Shown one piece after another: positions 46,593 through 55,441 of a DNA stretch of 64,000 nt (the stretch's first letter is position 1; the number at the start of each line of letters is the position of its first letter). The notes under the pieces were generated by a model. That model was not told the origin of the DNA and searched no databases. It was given only the letters and a program-made list of their open reading frames with translations. The DNA is taken from the NCBI RefSeq assembly GCF_009650765.1, contig NZ_CP045740.1, positions 1,426,001 to 1,490,000 of the forward strand, given 5' to 3'. This DNA is from Streptomyces sp. SUK 48. Lineage in GTDB: Bacteria; Actinomycetota; Actinomycetes; Streptomycetales; Streptomycetaceae. Made by a program: the position numbers and the translations under genes.

Positions 46593-46656
46593 TCCACACA
46601 CCGCGGCCCCGCCGCGTGGACGACACGAACCCGAAGAACGCTGGGAGTTGAAGCGC

Positions 46657-48942
46657 ATGCGTGCACAGCGGTCGTCGAACGCCGAGGCCGGCATCCCTGC
46701 CGGCCCACCGCAGGACCTGCTGGCGGCGGCCGTGCTCGCGGTCTCCCGCTTCGCCGGACAGCGGGACGTCGAGGTCCGGGTGGGCCTCGGCGGCCACCGG
46801 GCGGTGGACGTCCTCGTGGCGGAGGGAACCGGCGTCGGGGCGTACCGGGAAACGCTGCTGCGGCACTACGAGAAGGCCATGGCACCGGCGGGCGCGGACG
46901 TGCCCGCCCGGCTGCTGGTGGAGGCCATCGGGGGCGACACGGCGTGCCCGTCCCTCGTGATGGCCCGGGACCCCGATGGCGGCGGGGCGGTGGTGAGCGC
47001 GGGTCCGGGTGACGTGCCCGAGTGGCTGGCGGAGCGGCTGGCGGCCGCCGCCGGGCATCTGCGGGGGCTGCTCACGGACCCGGCGTGGCAGCACCGGACG
47101 CTCGCGGACCTCCCGCTTGACGACGCGGACGCGGAACGGGAGTTCGTGGCCCTGGGTCGGGACGCGGCGCTCCCATCGGACCTCCCCGCGGGCATCCACG
47201 CCGCGTTCGGCGCGCAGGCCCGGCGCACTCCCGACGCCGTGGCGGTGACAGACGCGGGCACAAACATCCGCTACCGGGAGCTGGACGCGTGGGCCGAGGA
47301 GATCGCCGCCCGGCTGCGGGCGGCCGGCGCGGTGCGGGGCAGCCGGGTGGGTGTCCTCCTCGACCGTTCGGCGGCGACGGTCGCCGCGCTGCTGGCCGTC
47401 CTCAAGGCGGGCGCGGTGTACGTCCCGGTCGACCCCCACGTACCGGACGAGCGGCTCGCGTTCATGGCGGCGGACTGCGGCCTCGCGCTCGCCGTCACCG
47501 AGGACGTGGAGCGGGTAGGCCGCCTCGGCCTGTCCGCGGTCACCGCCCGGCGGCTCGGGGACGCCCCGGCGGCCGTGCCGGACGCGATGACCGGCGGCGA
47601 CCAGGATGATCCGGCGTACATCGTCTTCACCTCCGGCTCGACCGGCCGGCCCAAGGGTGTCGAGGTCGCGCACCGCGGCGTGCTCAGCCTGGTGGCGGCG
47701 ACCGCCCCGGACTTCGGGTTCGGTGCCGGGGACGTGTGGACCTGGTTCCACTCCGTGGCGTTCGACTTCTCGGTGTGGGAGATCTGGGGCTGCCTGCTCA
47801 CGGGAGGGCGGCTGGTCGTCGTACCCGAGTCCGTACGGCGCGCACCCGACGAGTTCCGCGCGCTGCTGGCCGAGCAGCGGGTGACGGTGCTGAACCAGAC
47901 GCCGTCCAGTTTCACGCAGCTGGTGGAGCTGGAGTGCCGGGAGCGCACCGAACTCCCGCTGCGCCTGGTGGTGTTCGGGGGCGAGACCCTCGACACGGCG
48001 GGCCTCGGGCGGTGGCTCGCGGTGCGTCCGGCCGAGGAGTGCCGGCTGGTGAACATGTACGGCATCACGGAGACGACCGTGCATGTCACGGCGCGGGAGA
48101 TCACCGCGGAACTGGTGGCCGCCGCGTCCCGGTCGGTGGGGCCCGCGCTGCCCGGCTGGTCGGTGCGGGTGGTGGACAGCCGGCAACGGCCGCTCCCGGC
48201 GGGTGCGTTGGGCGAGATCGCGGTGGGCGGTGCGGGGGTCGCCCTCGGGTATGTGAACCGCGCGGAGCTGACCGCGCGGCGGTTCGTCGCCGATCCGGTG
48301 AGCGGGGAGCGGCTCTATCTCAGCGGGGACCGGGGGCGGATGCTGCCGGACGGGTCCCTGGAGCACCTCGGGCGCCTCGACCAGCAGGTCAAACTCCGGG
48401 GGCACCGGATCGAGCTGGGCGAGATCAGGGCCGTACTGCTGGCGCGGCCGGAGGTGCTCGCCGCGGCGGTGGTGGTCGCCCGGCCCGCACCGGAGGACCC
48501 CGCCCGCGACCGGCTGGACGCCTATGTCGTGCCCGCTCCGGACGCGGGCCCCTGGGACGCCGAGGAGGTCCGGCGAGGGCTGGCCGCGACGCTGCCCGGC
48601 TATATGCTCCCGGCCACGTTCACCCCGTTACCCGCGCTGCCGCTCACCGCCAACGGGAAGCTCGACGTGGCGGCCCTCCCCGTCCCCCGGCCGGGCCGGA
48701 CCGAGGAGGCGGCGGACCCGGCGGACGGCACCGAGGCCCTGGTGCTGGCCTGCTGGGACAGGGCGACGGGGCTCGCGGCGGGCCTGGACGACAACTTCTT
48801 CGACCTCGGCGGCAACTCCCTCCTCGCCACCCGCCTCGTCACCGCCCTGCGCGACCACGGCCTTGGCTCGGCCCGCCTCGCCGACCTCTACCGCCATCAG
48901 ACGCCCCGCCTGCTGGCGGCCCACTATGCGCGCTCCGGTTGA
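46657..48942 (+). CDS. NRPS A-PCP module, threonine-type, with decayed condensation domain
   Basis: A 761-residue NRPS. About residues 20-160 look like the C-terminal remnant of a condensation domain (VLAVSRFAGQRDVEVRVGLGG, LRGLLTDPAW..RTLADLPL) without HHxxxDG. The A domain (about 170-640) has FTSGSTGRPKG, and the pocket D-F-W-N-V-G-M-V-H-K, the well-known threonine code (D370, F371, W374). The carrier has LGGNSL (Ser721). No thioesterase. ATG at 46657 has GGGAG 9 bp upstream; a TTG at 46648 touches that site and is less likely. Confidence 0.93.
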   Translation: MRAQRSSNAEAGIPAGPPQDLLAAAVLAVSRFAGQRDVEVRVGLGGHRAVDVLVAEGTGVGAYRETLLRHYEKAMAPAGADVPARLLVEAIGGDTACPSLVMARDPDGGGAVVSAGPGDVPEWLAERLAAAAGHLRGLLTDPAWQHRTLADLPLDDADAEREFVALGRDAALPSDLPAGIHAAFGAQARRTPDAVAVTDAGTNIRYRELDAWAEEIAARLRAAGAVRGSRVGVLLDRSAATVAALLAVLKAGAVYVPVDPHVPDERLAFMAADCGLALAVTEDVERVGRLGLSAVTARRLGDAPAAVPDAMTGGDQDDPAYIVFTSGSTGRPKGVEVAHRGVLSLVAATAPDFGFGAGDVWTWFHSVAFDFSVWEIWGCLLTGGRLVVVPESVRRAPDEFRALLAEQRVTVLNQTPSSFTQLVELECRERTELPLRLVVFGGETLDTAGLGRWLAVRPAEECRLVNMYGITETTVHVTAREITAELVAAASRSVGPALPGWSVRVVDSRQRPLPAGALGEIAVGGAGVALGYVNRAELTARRFVADPVSGERLYLSGDRGRMLPDGSLEHLGRLDQQVKLRGHRIELGEIRAVLLARPEVLAAAVVVARPAPEDPARDRLDAYVVPAPDAGPWDAEEVRRGLAATLPGYMLPATFTPLPALPLTANGKLDVAALPVPRPGRTEEAADPADGTEALVLACWDRATGLAAGLDDNFFDLGGNSLLATRLVTALRDHGLGSARLADLYRHQTPRLLAAHYARSG

Positions 48943-48965
48943 CGGGGGGTGTCCGCGCGGGCGGG

Positions 48966-48996
48966 GCGGGGTCCGCGCGGAACGCCCGGACCCCGC
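48966..48996. terminator. Hairpin terminator between NRPS and pepP
   Basis: Perfect 10-bp arms GCGGGGTCCG and CGGACCCCGC with an 11-nt loop, 23 bp after the NRPS stop and between convergent genes. Confidence 0.75.
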
Positions 48997-49063
48997 AGGA
49001 GCGACGTCCCGCGCCCGCCCCCTCGTCCCGGGGCGCGGGCGCGGGCCCTCGGTGGCGGCCGGG

Positions 49064-50506
49064 TCAGGCTCCGAGACCCGCCATCCAGGTCTCGACCTCC
49101 GCCGAGCGGCGCGGGAGCGAGCGGGAGAGGTTCTCGTTGCCGGATTCCGTGACGAGGATGTCGTCCTCGATGCGTACGCCGATGCCCCGGTACTCCTCGG
49201 GCACGGTCAGGTCGTCGGCCTGGAAGTAGAGCCCGGGCTCGACGGTGAGGACCATGCCGGGCTCCAGCGTGCCCTGGACGTACATCTCGGTGCGGGCCGC
49301 CGCGCAGTCGTGGACGTCGAGGCCGAGCATGTGGCCCGTGCCGTGCATCGTCCAGCGGCGCTGGAGGCCGAGCTCCAGGACCTTGTCCACCGAGAGGTCG
49401 CCCAACAGGCCCCAGGAGACGAGGTGTTCGGCGAGCACCCGCTGCGCCTCCAAGTGGTACTCGCGGTACCCGGCACCGGGCTTGACCACCGCGATGCCGG
49501 CCTCCTGGGCCTCGTACACCGCGTCGTAGATCTTGCGCTGGAGCGGGGTGAAGCGGCCGCTGACCGGCAGGGTGCGGGTGATGTCGGCCGTGTAGAGGTT
49601 GCGCGTCTCCACCCCCGCGTCGAGCAGCAGCAGGTCGCCGGGGCGCACCGGGCCGTCGTTGCGCACCCAGTGGATCGTGGTGGCGTGCGGTCCGGAGGCG
49701 CAGATCGAGGCGTAGCCGACGTCGTTGCCCTCGACGCGGGCGCGCAGGAAGAACGTGCCCTCGATATAGCGCTCCGAGGTGGCCTGTGCCTTGTCGAGGA
49801 CCCGTACGACGTCCTCGAAGCCGCGCGCGGTCGCCTCGCAGGCGAAGCGCAGGTCGGCGATCTCGAAGTCGTCCTTGATCCGGCGCATCTCGGAGAGGAA
49901 CACCCGCAGTTCCTCGTCGCGTTCGGCGGTCACCTTGTCGGTGAGGGCGTCCTCGGTCACCGTGTCGTACCCGCGCAGCACCCGCACCGGGCCGGTGGAC
50001 TCGCGCAGCGCCTGCGGCAGGGCGCGGACGTCCGCGCAGGGCAGGCCGAGGAGTTGGGCGTTCTCGCCGAGGCTGTTGCGGCGGCCGTCCCACAGTTCAC
50101 CGCGGGCGGAGAGCCAGAACTCCCCGTTCTCCCGGTCGGAGCGGGGCAGCACGTACGCGGTCGCGGTGTGGCCGCCGGCGTCGAGGGGCTCCAGGACCAG
50201 CACGCCGTTCTCGGTCTGGTCGCCGGTGAGGTAGACGTAGTCGGAGGAGGGCCGGAAGCGGTAGTAGGTGTCGTTGGCCCGGACCGCGAGCCGACCGGCC
50301 GGGACCACCAGGCGCTCCCCGGGGAAGCGGGCGGAGAGCTCGTCGCGGCGGCGGGCGGTGTGGGCGGCCTGCGCTATCGGCTTCAGGTCGTCGCGCTCGG
50401 TGTCGTCCCAGCCCTCGTTCATGTTCGCGGCGAGTTCATCGCTGATCCTGCGGTCCAGGCCGTTCTTCCGCTGTTCGACTGGTGCGCCGGACGTCCGCTC
50501 GGTCAC
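49064..50506 (-). CDS. pepP: Xaa-Pro aminopeptidase (aminopeptidase P)
   Basis: A 480-residue M24B metallopeptidase that removes an N-terminal residue before proline. The N-terminal domain (about 30-210) precedes the pita-bread domain. Metal ligands are visible: the two Asp in LLLDAGVETRNLYTADITRTL, His in MHGTGHMLGLDVHD, Glu in LTVEPGLY and Glu in IEDDILVTESG. It sits alone on the minus strand between two cluster operons. It may be housekeeping (a Streptomyces copy is common) or a tailoring/resistance peptidase; the sequence does not decide. Confidence 0.95.
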   Translation of the reverse strand: MTERTSGAPVEQRKNGLDRRISDELAANMNEGWDDTERDDLKPIAQAAHTARRRDELSARFPGERLVVPAGRLAVRANDTYYRFRPSSDYVYLTGDQTENGVLVLEPLDAGGHTATAYVLPRSDRENGEFWLSARGELWDGRRNSLGENAQLLGLPCADVRALPQALRESTGPVRVLRGYDTVTEDALTDKVTAERDEELRVFLSEMRRIKDDFEIADLRFACEATARGFEDVVRVLDKAQATSERYIEGTFFLRARVEGNDVGYASICASGPHATTIHWVRNDGPVRPGDLLLLDAGVETRNLYTADITRTLPVSGRFTPLQRKIYDAVYEAQEAGIAVVKPGAGYREYHLEAQRVLAEHLVSWGLLGDLSVDKVLELGLQRRWTMHGTGHMLGLDVHDCAAARTEMYVQGTLEPGMVLTVEPGLYFQADDLTVPEEYRGIGVRIEDDILVTESGNENLSRSLPRRSAEVETWMAGLGA

Positions 50507-50845
50507 GTTTTCCTCCTGCGTCGATTCGGTCGGGACCGCCCGTTCAGCTGCGGTCGGCCGTCATCGTATGGGGAAATAATTCACCCTCGCACAGGAAGTC
50601 CGGAACAGCCGGATCCGTGTCCCGGAACCGGAGTCACATTTCCCAACTCACGCCACAAATATAAGCCGTTGACACCCCGCGGTGATCACCCTACTATCAC
50701 CACGGCACGGCAGCGGGCGGGGGCGCGCCAGATCGGCACGGTCGGCGGGGAAGCGTTTAGTTTCCCGACATGTGGCGGAACCGAGTTTCCGGCCCGAATT
50801 TGCCAGAGCTTTCCAGATGGCCTATTTCACGCCGACAGGAGTGCT
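50507..50845. promoter_or_regulatory. Divergent intergenic region between pepP and the seven-gene operon
   Basis: A 339-bp gene-free stretch, relatively AT-rich around 50560-50700. It contains a near-consensus promoter for the rightward operon (listed separately), leaving a 5' untranslated leader of about 140 bases before the GTG at 50846. I see no riboswitch fold that I recognise in the leader. Confidence 0.7.
50669..50701 (+). promoter_or_regulatory. Near-consensus housekeeping promoter with embedded palindrome
   Basis: TTGACA (50669-50674), a 17-bp spacer and TACTAT (50692-50697) match the HrdB-type consensus. The spacer holds the perfect palindrome GGTGATCACC (50681-50690), and GGTGAT-N9-ATCACC (50681-50701) spans the -10 box, a plausible repressor site. 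Confidence 0.8.
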
Positions 50846-52099
50846 GTGTCCGCAGCCGTTTCGGGGTCGCATTCGGGGTTCGGTTCCTATCTGAGACTGC
50901 TCCGGTTACCCGGCGCCGCGCCCCTGGCCCTGTGGGGCGTGGTGGGCCGGGCCCCGATCGCGATGCGGTCCATCAGCATCCTGATGCTCGTCTCCGCGCT
51001 GACCGGCTCCATGGCCGAGGCGGGCACGGTGGCCGCCGCCATGCTGCTCGCCCAGGGTGTGGTCAGCCCGCTGCTCGGGCGCACCGCCGACCGGATCAGC
51101 CAGCGCCGGGTACTGCTGACCGCGGGCGTCGCCCACATCGCGGGCATGACGCTGCTGCTCCTCGCGATCACGCTCAAGGCCCCGCTGGTGCTGATGATCC
51201 TGGCGGCGGTGGCCACCGGCTGCACCTCGGTGTCGTTCACCTCGTTCATGCGGGCGCGCTGGGCGGTGATGGCCGAGGCGGACGTGCTGCGCACGGCGTA
51301 CGCCATGGAGTCCGTCCTGGACGACACGATCTTCCTGCTCGGCCCGCTCGTGGTCACCGTGCTGGCGTCGGCCGTGCACCCGGCCGCCGGGCTGGTCGCC
51401 TGCGGGCTGCTGACGCTGGCCGGGTCGGTCGCCGTCGCGCTGCACCGGCGCTCCGAGCCGGCCCCGCAGGGGGCGACGGGACAAAGCACCGAGCGCGCCA
51501 TCAAGGTGCCCGGCGTATGGATCCTGATGCTCTGCTACGCCGGGATGGGCTTCCAGTTCGGCGCGGTCGACGTCACGATGATCGCGTTCGCCAAGGAGCA
51601 GCACGCGACCGGGCTCGGCGGTGTGTTCCTGGCCCTGATCTCGGTGGGCAGCCTGCTCGCGGGCGCCGTCTACGGCGCCGTCAACTGGCGTCTGTCCCAG
51701 GCCCGTCTGCTGACGGTCACGTGCGGCGTGCTCACGCTGGGCGTGCTGCCGCTCGCCTTCGCCCCCTCCCCCCTCGTCATGGGCTTCCTCGCCGTCCTCG
51801 CGGGGGTCGCGATCTCACCCGGGCTGATCGCGGGCAGCACACTCCTCGAATCGGTCTGTCCCAAGGGCGCGTTGTCCGAGGGATTCTCGTGGCTCACCAG
51901 CGCGGGCGCCCTCAGCATCGCCACGGGCACGGCGGCCGGGGGCCGGCTCACCGACTCCTTCGGCTCCGCCGCGGGGGCCTGGGCGGGCGTCGGCGGCGGG
52001 CTGTTCGCCCTGGCGCTGGCCGTCCTCGGGCAGCCGGCGCTGCGCGGTGAGCGGCCCGCGGTGGAGCCCGCCGCGGAATGGGCGGTGCAGGAACAATGA
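50846..52099 (+). CDS. MFS transporter
   Basis: A 417-residue major facilitator with about 12 membrane segments. GRTADRISQRRVLL is the cytoplasmic loop motif between segments 2 and 3. GTG at 50846 follows AGGAG at short spacing (4 bp); no better start is in frame. The subgroup is commonly linked to small-molecule export. As first gene of a seven-gene operon it probably exports the product or an intermediate. The stop overlaps the next start by 4 bp. Confidence 0.88.
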   Translation: MSAAVSGSHSGFGSYLRLLRLPGAAPLALWGVVGRAPIAMRSISILMLVSALTGSMAEAGTVAAAMLLAQGVVSPLLGRTADRISQRRVLLTAGVAHIAGMTLLLLAITLKAPLVLMILAAVATGCTSVSFTSFMRARWAVMAEADVLRTAYAMESVLDDTIFLLGPLVVTVLASAVHPAAGLVACGLLTLAGSVAVALHRRSEPAPQGATGQSTERAIKVPGVWILMLCYAGMGFQFGAVDVTMIAFAKEQHATGLGGVFLALISVGSLLAGAVYGAVNWRLSQARLLTVTCGVLTLGVLPLAFAPSPLVMGFLAVLAGVAISPGLIAGSTLLESVCPKGALSEGFSWLTSAGALSIATGTAAGGRLTDSFGSAAGAWAGVGGGLFALALAVLGQPALRGERPAVEPAAEWAVQEQ

Positions 52100-52983
52100 G
52101 CGGAGAGGGAAGAGTTGTGGACGCAAGCGAGCCTGTCCCGGCGAAGAGCGGCCTCGGCGGTCTGCCCGTTCCCCGGCTGTCGTTCGAGGAGTTCACGGCC
52201 TTCGGGCGGGACGCCCTGATCCGTGCGGACGTCCCCGTGGTGATCACCCTGCCGGGCGGCACCAGGGGCATGGGCAAGGAGGGGGTGGCCGAGCTGCTCG
52301 AGGAGCTGCCGGTCACCCTGTTCACCGAGCCCAGCGACAAGCGGAACCCCGAGCGCTGGACCACCAGGGAGATCCGGCTCGCCGAGTTCTTCGCCGACGA
52401 CACGTACCGAAACGACGCGAGCACCTGGAACCGCGTCGTGTCCAACATCCGCGACCGGCCGGGTGACGTCGACACGATCCTCGGCTTCGACGCGGGGAAG
52501 CTGTTCGACTACCGGCGCGCCCTCAACGCGGCCAACCTGTGGATCAGCCACCGCGGGGTGTTCACCCAGAGCCACTTCGACGAGCTGGAGAACTTCAACA
52601 TCGCCCTGGAGGGCCGCAAACGGTTCGTCATGGCGCCGCCGGGCTCGCGCGCGTACTACCCGCGCTCGCTGAAGCGCGGGTTCGGCGACAAGTCGCAGGT
52701 CTTCGACTTCGACGACGTGGACCCGGCGCGCTATCCGAGGATCGCGGCCAAACTCGCCCGGCGCCGTGAAGTCGTCCTGGAGCCGGGGCAGATGCTCTAC
52801 CTTCCGCTGGGCTGGTGGCACCAGGCGGAGTCGCTGGACGCGATGAACATCAATGTGAACTTCTGGCTGCGCGACCCCAAGATCCTGCGCCGTCCGTACG
52901 TGCTCGGGGTGGCGCTCTACACGGCGGTCTTCCGCAAGCTCAAGGGCGTCTACAACTACGAACCGGCACAGGCGGCGTCATGA
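52096..52983 (+). CDS. JmjC/cupin_8-type Fe(II)/2-oxoglutarate oxygenase
   Basis: A 295-residue cupin-like protein. The facial triad is visible as His160 and Asp162 (QSHFDELENF) and His242 (PLGWWHQAE), and the fold reads ALEGRKRFVMAPP, then PGQMLYLPLGWWH. Relatives hydroxylate amino-acid side chains in peptides, proteins or free form. In this operon it could hydroxylate an amino acid, free or bound to a carrier protein. ATG at 52096 overlaps the MFS stop; GCAGGA precedes. Confidence 0.85.
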   Translation: MSGEGRVVDASEPVPAKSGLGGLPVPRLSFEEFTAFGRDALIRADVPVVITLPGGTRGMGKEGVAELLEELPVTLFTEPSDKRNPERWTTREIRLAEFFADDTYRNDASTWNRVVSNIRDRPGDVDTILGFDAGKLFDYRRALNAANLWISHRGVFTQSHFDELENFNIALEGRKRFVMAPPGSRAYYPRSLKRGFGDKSQVFDFDDVDPARYPRIAAKLARRREVVLEPGQMLYLPLGWWHQAESLDAMNINVNFWLRDPKILRRPYVLGVALYTAVFRKLKGVYNYEPAQAAS

Positions 52984-54254
52984 CCGAGCGCATCACCATC
53001 ACCCCCACCCACCGGTACCGCAACAACGACAAACTCATCGGCATCGGCAACGCGTTCTGGGACATGTCGGAGCGCAACGGCCTGGCCGGCATCGTGGCCG
53101 ACCTGGACTCCGGGGTGCTGCGGGCCACCGCCGGACACGCATTCGTCCCGGACGGCCATGAGTTCGTCAACTTCAGCTGCTGCTCCTACCTCGACCTCGA
53201 CTCCCATCCGAAGGTGATCGAGGGCGGGCTCGACGCGATGCGCCGCTACGGCGTCCTGGACCACTGCATCGCCCGCAGCCGGGTGCAGATCCCGGCCATG
53301 CTGGAGCTGGAGGACTCCCTCGGCGAGCTGTTCGGGGCGCAGGTGGTGTGCTCGATCGCGGCCAGCACGGCCACGTTCGGGCTGCTGCCGCTGATCGCCT
53401 CCGGGCATCTGGGCGACGGCACGCGGCCGTTGATGGTCTTCGACAAGAACGCCCATGTCTCCATGGCGAACCTCAAGCCCGTCTGCGCCGACGAGACCGA
53501 GGTCGTCACCTCGCCCCACCACGACCTCGACTTCCTCGAGGACGCGTGCCGGAAGTACGCGCGCGTGGCCTACGTGTGCGACGGCAGCGACAGCCTGGGC
53601 GGCTACGCGCCGGTCAAGGAGCTGGCCGAACTCCAGGACCGCTACGGTCTGCTGGTCTACTACGACGACTCCCACTCGCTGTCCGCCTACGGGGAGCGCG
53701 GCGTCGGGTACGTCCGCACGCACAGCCCGGTGCTGGACGAACGCACCATCGTGGTGGTCACCCTGAACAAGGCGTTCGGCACCAGCGGCGCGGCCATCGT
53801 GCTCGACGGATACGCGAAGGAGACGCTGCGGGTCATCGAGCGCTTCGGCGGCGCCCTGAACTACTCGCAGCTGCTGAACACGGCCGCGGTCGGCGCGGGC
53901 CTCGCCTCCGCCGAGATCCACCGCACATCCGAACTGGGGATTCTCCAGGCCGGGTTGTACCGCAACATCGAACTCTTCGACTCTCTCGTGCACACGGAGC
54001 AGACCGGCAGCACCTACCCGATCCGGCTGGTGCCGATGAGCGACGAGACGGTGATCGAGGCCGGACGGCGGGTCTTCGAGGCCGGGTTCTACGTCTCCCC
54101 GGTGTTCTTCCCGATCGTCGCCCGCGGCACGGCGGGGCTGCGCGTGATGATGCGCGCGGGCCAGACCGCGGAGCAGGTCCGGGCGCTGTGCGCGGTCCTC
54201 ACCGAGGTCGGTGCCTCCCCCGCGATACCCGCGCCCGGGGAGGCGGCACGATGA
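52980..54254 (+). CDS. Alpha-oxoamine synthase family PLP enzyme
   Basis: A 424-residue fold-type I PLP enzyme like 8-amino-7-oxononanoate synthase, 2-amino-3-oxobutyrate CoA ligase and serine palmitoyltransferase. NFSCCSYLDLDSHPKV opens the domain; YYDDSHSLSAYGERGVGY holds Asp230/His232; K264 in TLNKAFGTSG binds PLP. Family enzymes condense an acyl thioester with an amino acid, losing CO2, to an alpha-aminoketone. Possible acyl donors are a CoA ester from the neighbouring lyase/hydratase or a carrier-bound peptide. ATG at 52980 overlaps the upstream stop by 4 bp. Confidence 0.9.
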   Translation: MTERITITPTHRYRNNDKLIGIGNAFWDMSERNGLAGIVADLDSGVLRATAGHAFVPDGHEFVNFSCCSYLDLDSHPKVIEGGLDAMRRYGVLDHCIARSRVQIPAMLELEDSLGELFGAQVVCSIAASTATFGLLPLIASGHLGDGTRPLMVFDKNAHVSMANLKPVCADETEVVTSPHHDLDFLEDACRKYARVAYVCDGSDSLGGYAPVKELAELQDRYGLLVYYDDSHSLSAYGERGVGYVRTHSPVLDERTIVVVTLNKAFGTSGAAIVLDGYAKETLRVIERFGGALNYSQLLNTAAVGAGLASAEIHRTSELGILQAGLYRNIELFDSLVHTEQTGSTYPIRLVPMSDETVIEAGRRVFEAGFYVSPVFFPIVARGTAGLRVMMRAGQTAEQVRALCAVLTEVGASPAIPAPGEAAR

Positions 54255-55441
54255 CCGACGCCACCCGGGCGCTGCCGCGCAGCATCCTGTACACGCCCGC
54301 GCTCTCCCTCGACGTGGTCGCCAAGGCGTGGTCGTACGACGCCGACGTGCATCTGATCGACCTGGAGGACGCCGTTCCGCCGCCCGGCAAGGAGGCGGCG
54401 CGCCAGGTGTGCCGGGTGGCGCTGGAGAAGGCGCCGGTCCCGGCCAACACCGGGGTGCGGATCAATCCGCTGGGCACCCTGGACGCCGTACGCGACCTGC
54501 TGATGCTCGCCGAGTCGCCGGTGTGCCCCGGCATCGTGGTGATGACCATGGTGGACTCGCCCGTCGAGGTACGGCTGCTGCGGGACATGCTGGCCACGGC
54601 CGGGGCGCACCCGGAGATCTACGTGACGCTGGAGACCCCGGCCGGCGCCCACGCGGTGGACGCGATCGCGCGGGCCGCCGACGGGCTGATCCTCGGCTCG
54701 GCGGATCTGGCCGCCACCCTGGGCATCGAGATCACCTGGGCCGGTCTGCTGGCCACCCGCCAGGCGATGGCGCTCGCCTGCGCGCGGTACGGCACGGCCT
54801 GTGTCGACACGGCCAACTTTCGGCTCGACGCGCCCGAGGTGCTGGCCGAGGAGATCGAGCGGGTGCGCGAGCTGGGCTTCCACGGCAAGGTGGCGGTGCA
54901 TCCCGGCGAACTCGCCGCCATCAACCGGGCGTTGCGGCCCGACGCGGCGGAACTGCGCCACGCGCGCCGGGTCACCGAGGCGGTCCGGGCGGCGGACGGG
55001 GGTGTGGCGCTGCTGGACGGCGCCATGGTCGGACCGCCGTTCGCCCGCCGCGCGCGGATGACGGTGGAGCGCGGGGAGGCGTGGAACGCGCGGTTCGCAC
55101 CGACGGGCGCGGGAGCGGCGGGCCCGGGAGGCGTGGCTCCGGGAGGGGCGGGTCCGGGAACGGCGGGTCCGGGAACGGTGGGTCCGAGAGCGGCGGGTCC
55201 GGGGGCTGTCGGCGCGGGGAGCGCCGGTGCAGGGAGCGCCGGTGCAGGGAGCACCAGTGCGAGGAACGCGGGCGCAGGGAGCGCGGGCGCAGGGAGTACC
55301 GGTGCAAGGGCCGCCGGTGCAGGGAGCACCAGTGCAGGGAGCGCCGGTGCAGGGAGCACCAGTGCGAGGAACGCGGGCGCAGGGAGTACCGGTGCAAGGG
55401 CCGCCGGTGCGGGGAGTGCGGAGTCGGGGGTGGCGCGGTGA
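54251..55441 (+). CDS. HpcH/HpaI (citrate lyase beta-like) CoA-ester lyase with repeat tail
   Basis: The first about 285 of 396 residues form the TIM-barrel lyase: [30 protein letters not shown] and [11 protein letters not shown] hold the CoA- and Mg-binding residues (Glu in ETPAG, Asp in GSAD). Relatives split or make malyl-, citramalyl- and beta-methylmalyl-CoA. The last about 107 residues are a Gly/Ala/Ser repeat tail encoded by 15-bp units (see repeat), which the family normally lacks. ATG at 54251, 4-bp overlap upstream and downstream. A MaoC hydratase nearby suggests linked CoA-ester chemistry. Confidence 0.88.
   Translation: MTDATRALPRSILYTPALSLDVVAKAWSYDADVHLIDLEDAVPPPGKEAARQVCRVALEKAPVPANTGVRINPLGTLDAVRDLLMLAESPVCPGIVVMTMVDSPVEVRLLRDMLATAGAHPEIYVTLETPAGAHAVDAIARAADGLILGSADLAATLGIEITWAGLLATRQAMALACARYGTACVDTANFRLDAPEVLAEEIERVRELGFHGKVAVHPGELAAINRALRPDAAELRHARRVTEAVRAADGGVALLDGAMVGPPFARRARMTVERGEAWNARFAPTGAGAAGPGGVAPGGAGPGTAGPGTVGPRAAGPGAVGAGSAGAGSAGAGSTSARNAGAGSAGAGSTGARAAGAGSTSAGSAGAGSTSARNAGAGSTGARAAGAGSAESGVAR
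55115..55440 (+). repeat. 15-bp tandem repeats encoding a Gly/Ala/Ser tail
   Basis: Degenerate 15-bp units (GGGAGCRCCRGTGCA type, encoding [15 protein letters not shown]) fill the 3' end of the lyase gene. Larger blocks are duplicated: the segment beginning AGGGAGCACCAGTGCGAGGA occurs at about 55230-55275 and again at 55351-55395, each followed by TACCGGTGCAAGGGCCGCCG. The reading frame is kept throughout, so it is expressed as a disordered tail. Confidence 0.9.

Noticed and set aside
55115..55440. Separate collagen-like gene
   Set aside because: The repeats are in frame with, and end at the stop of, the CoA lyase; there is no independent start.
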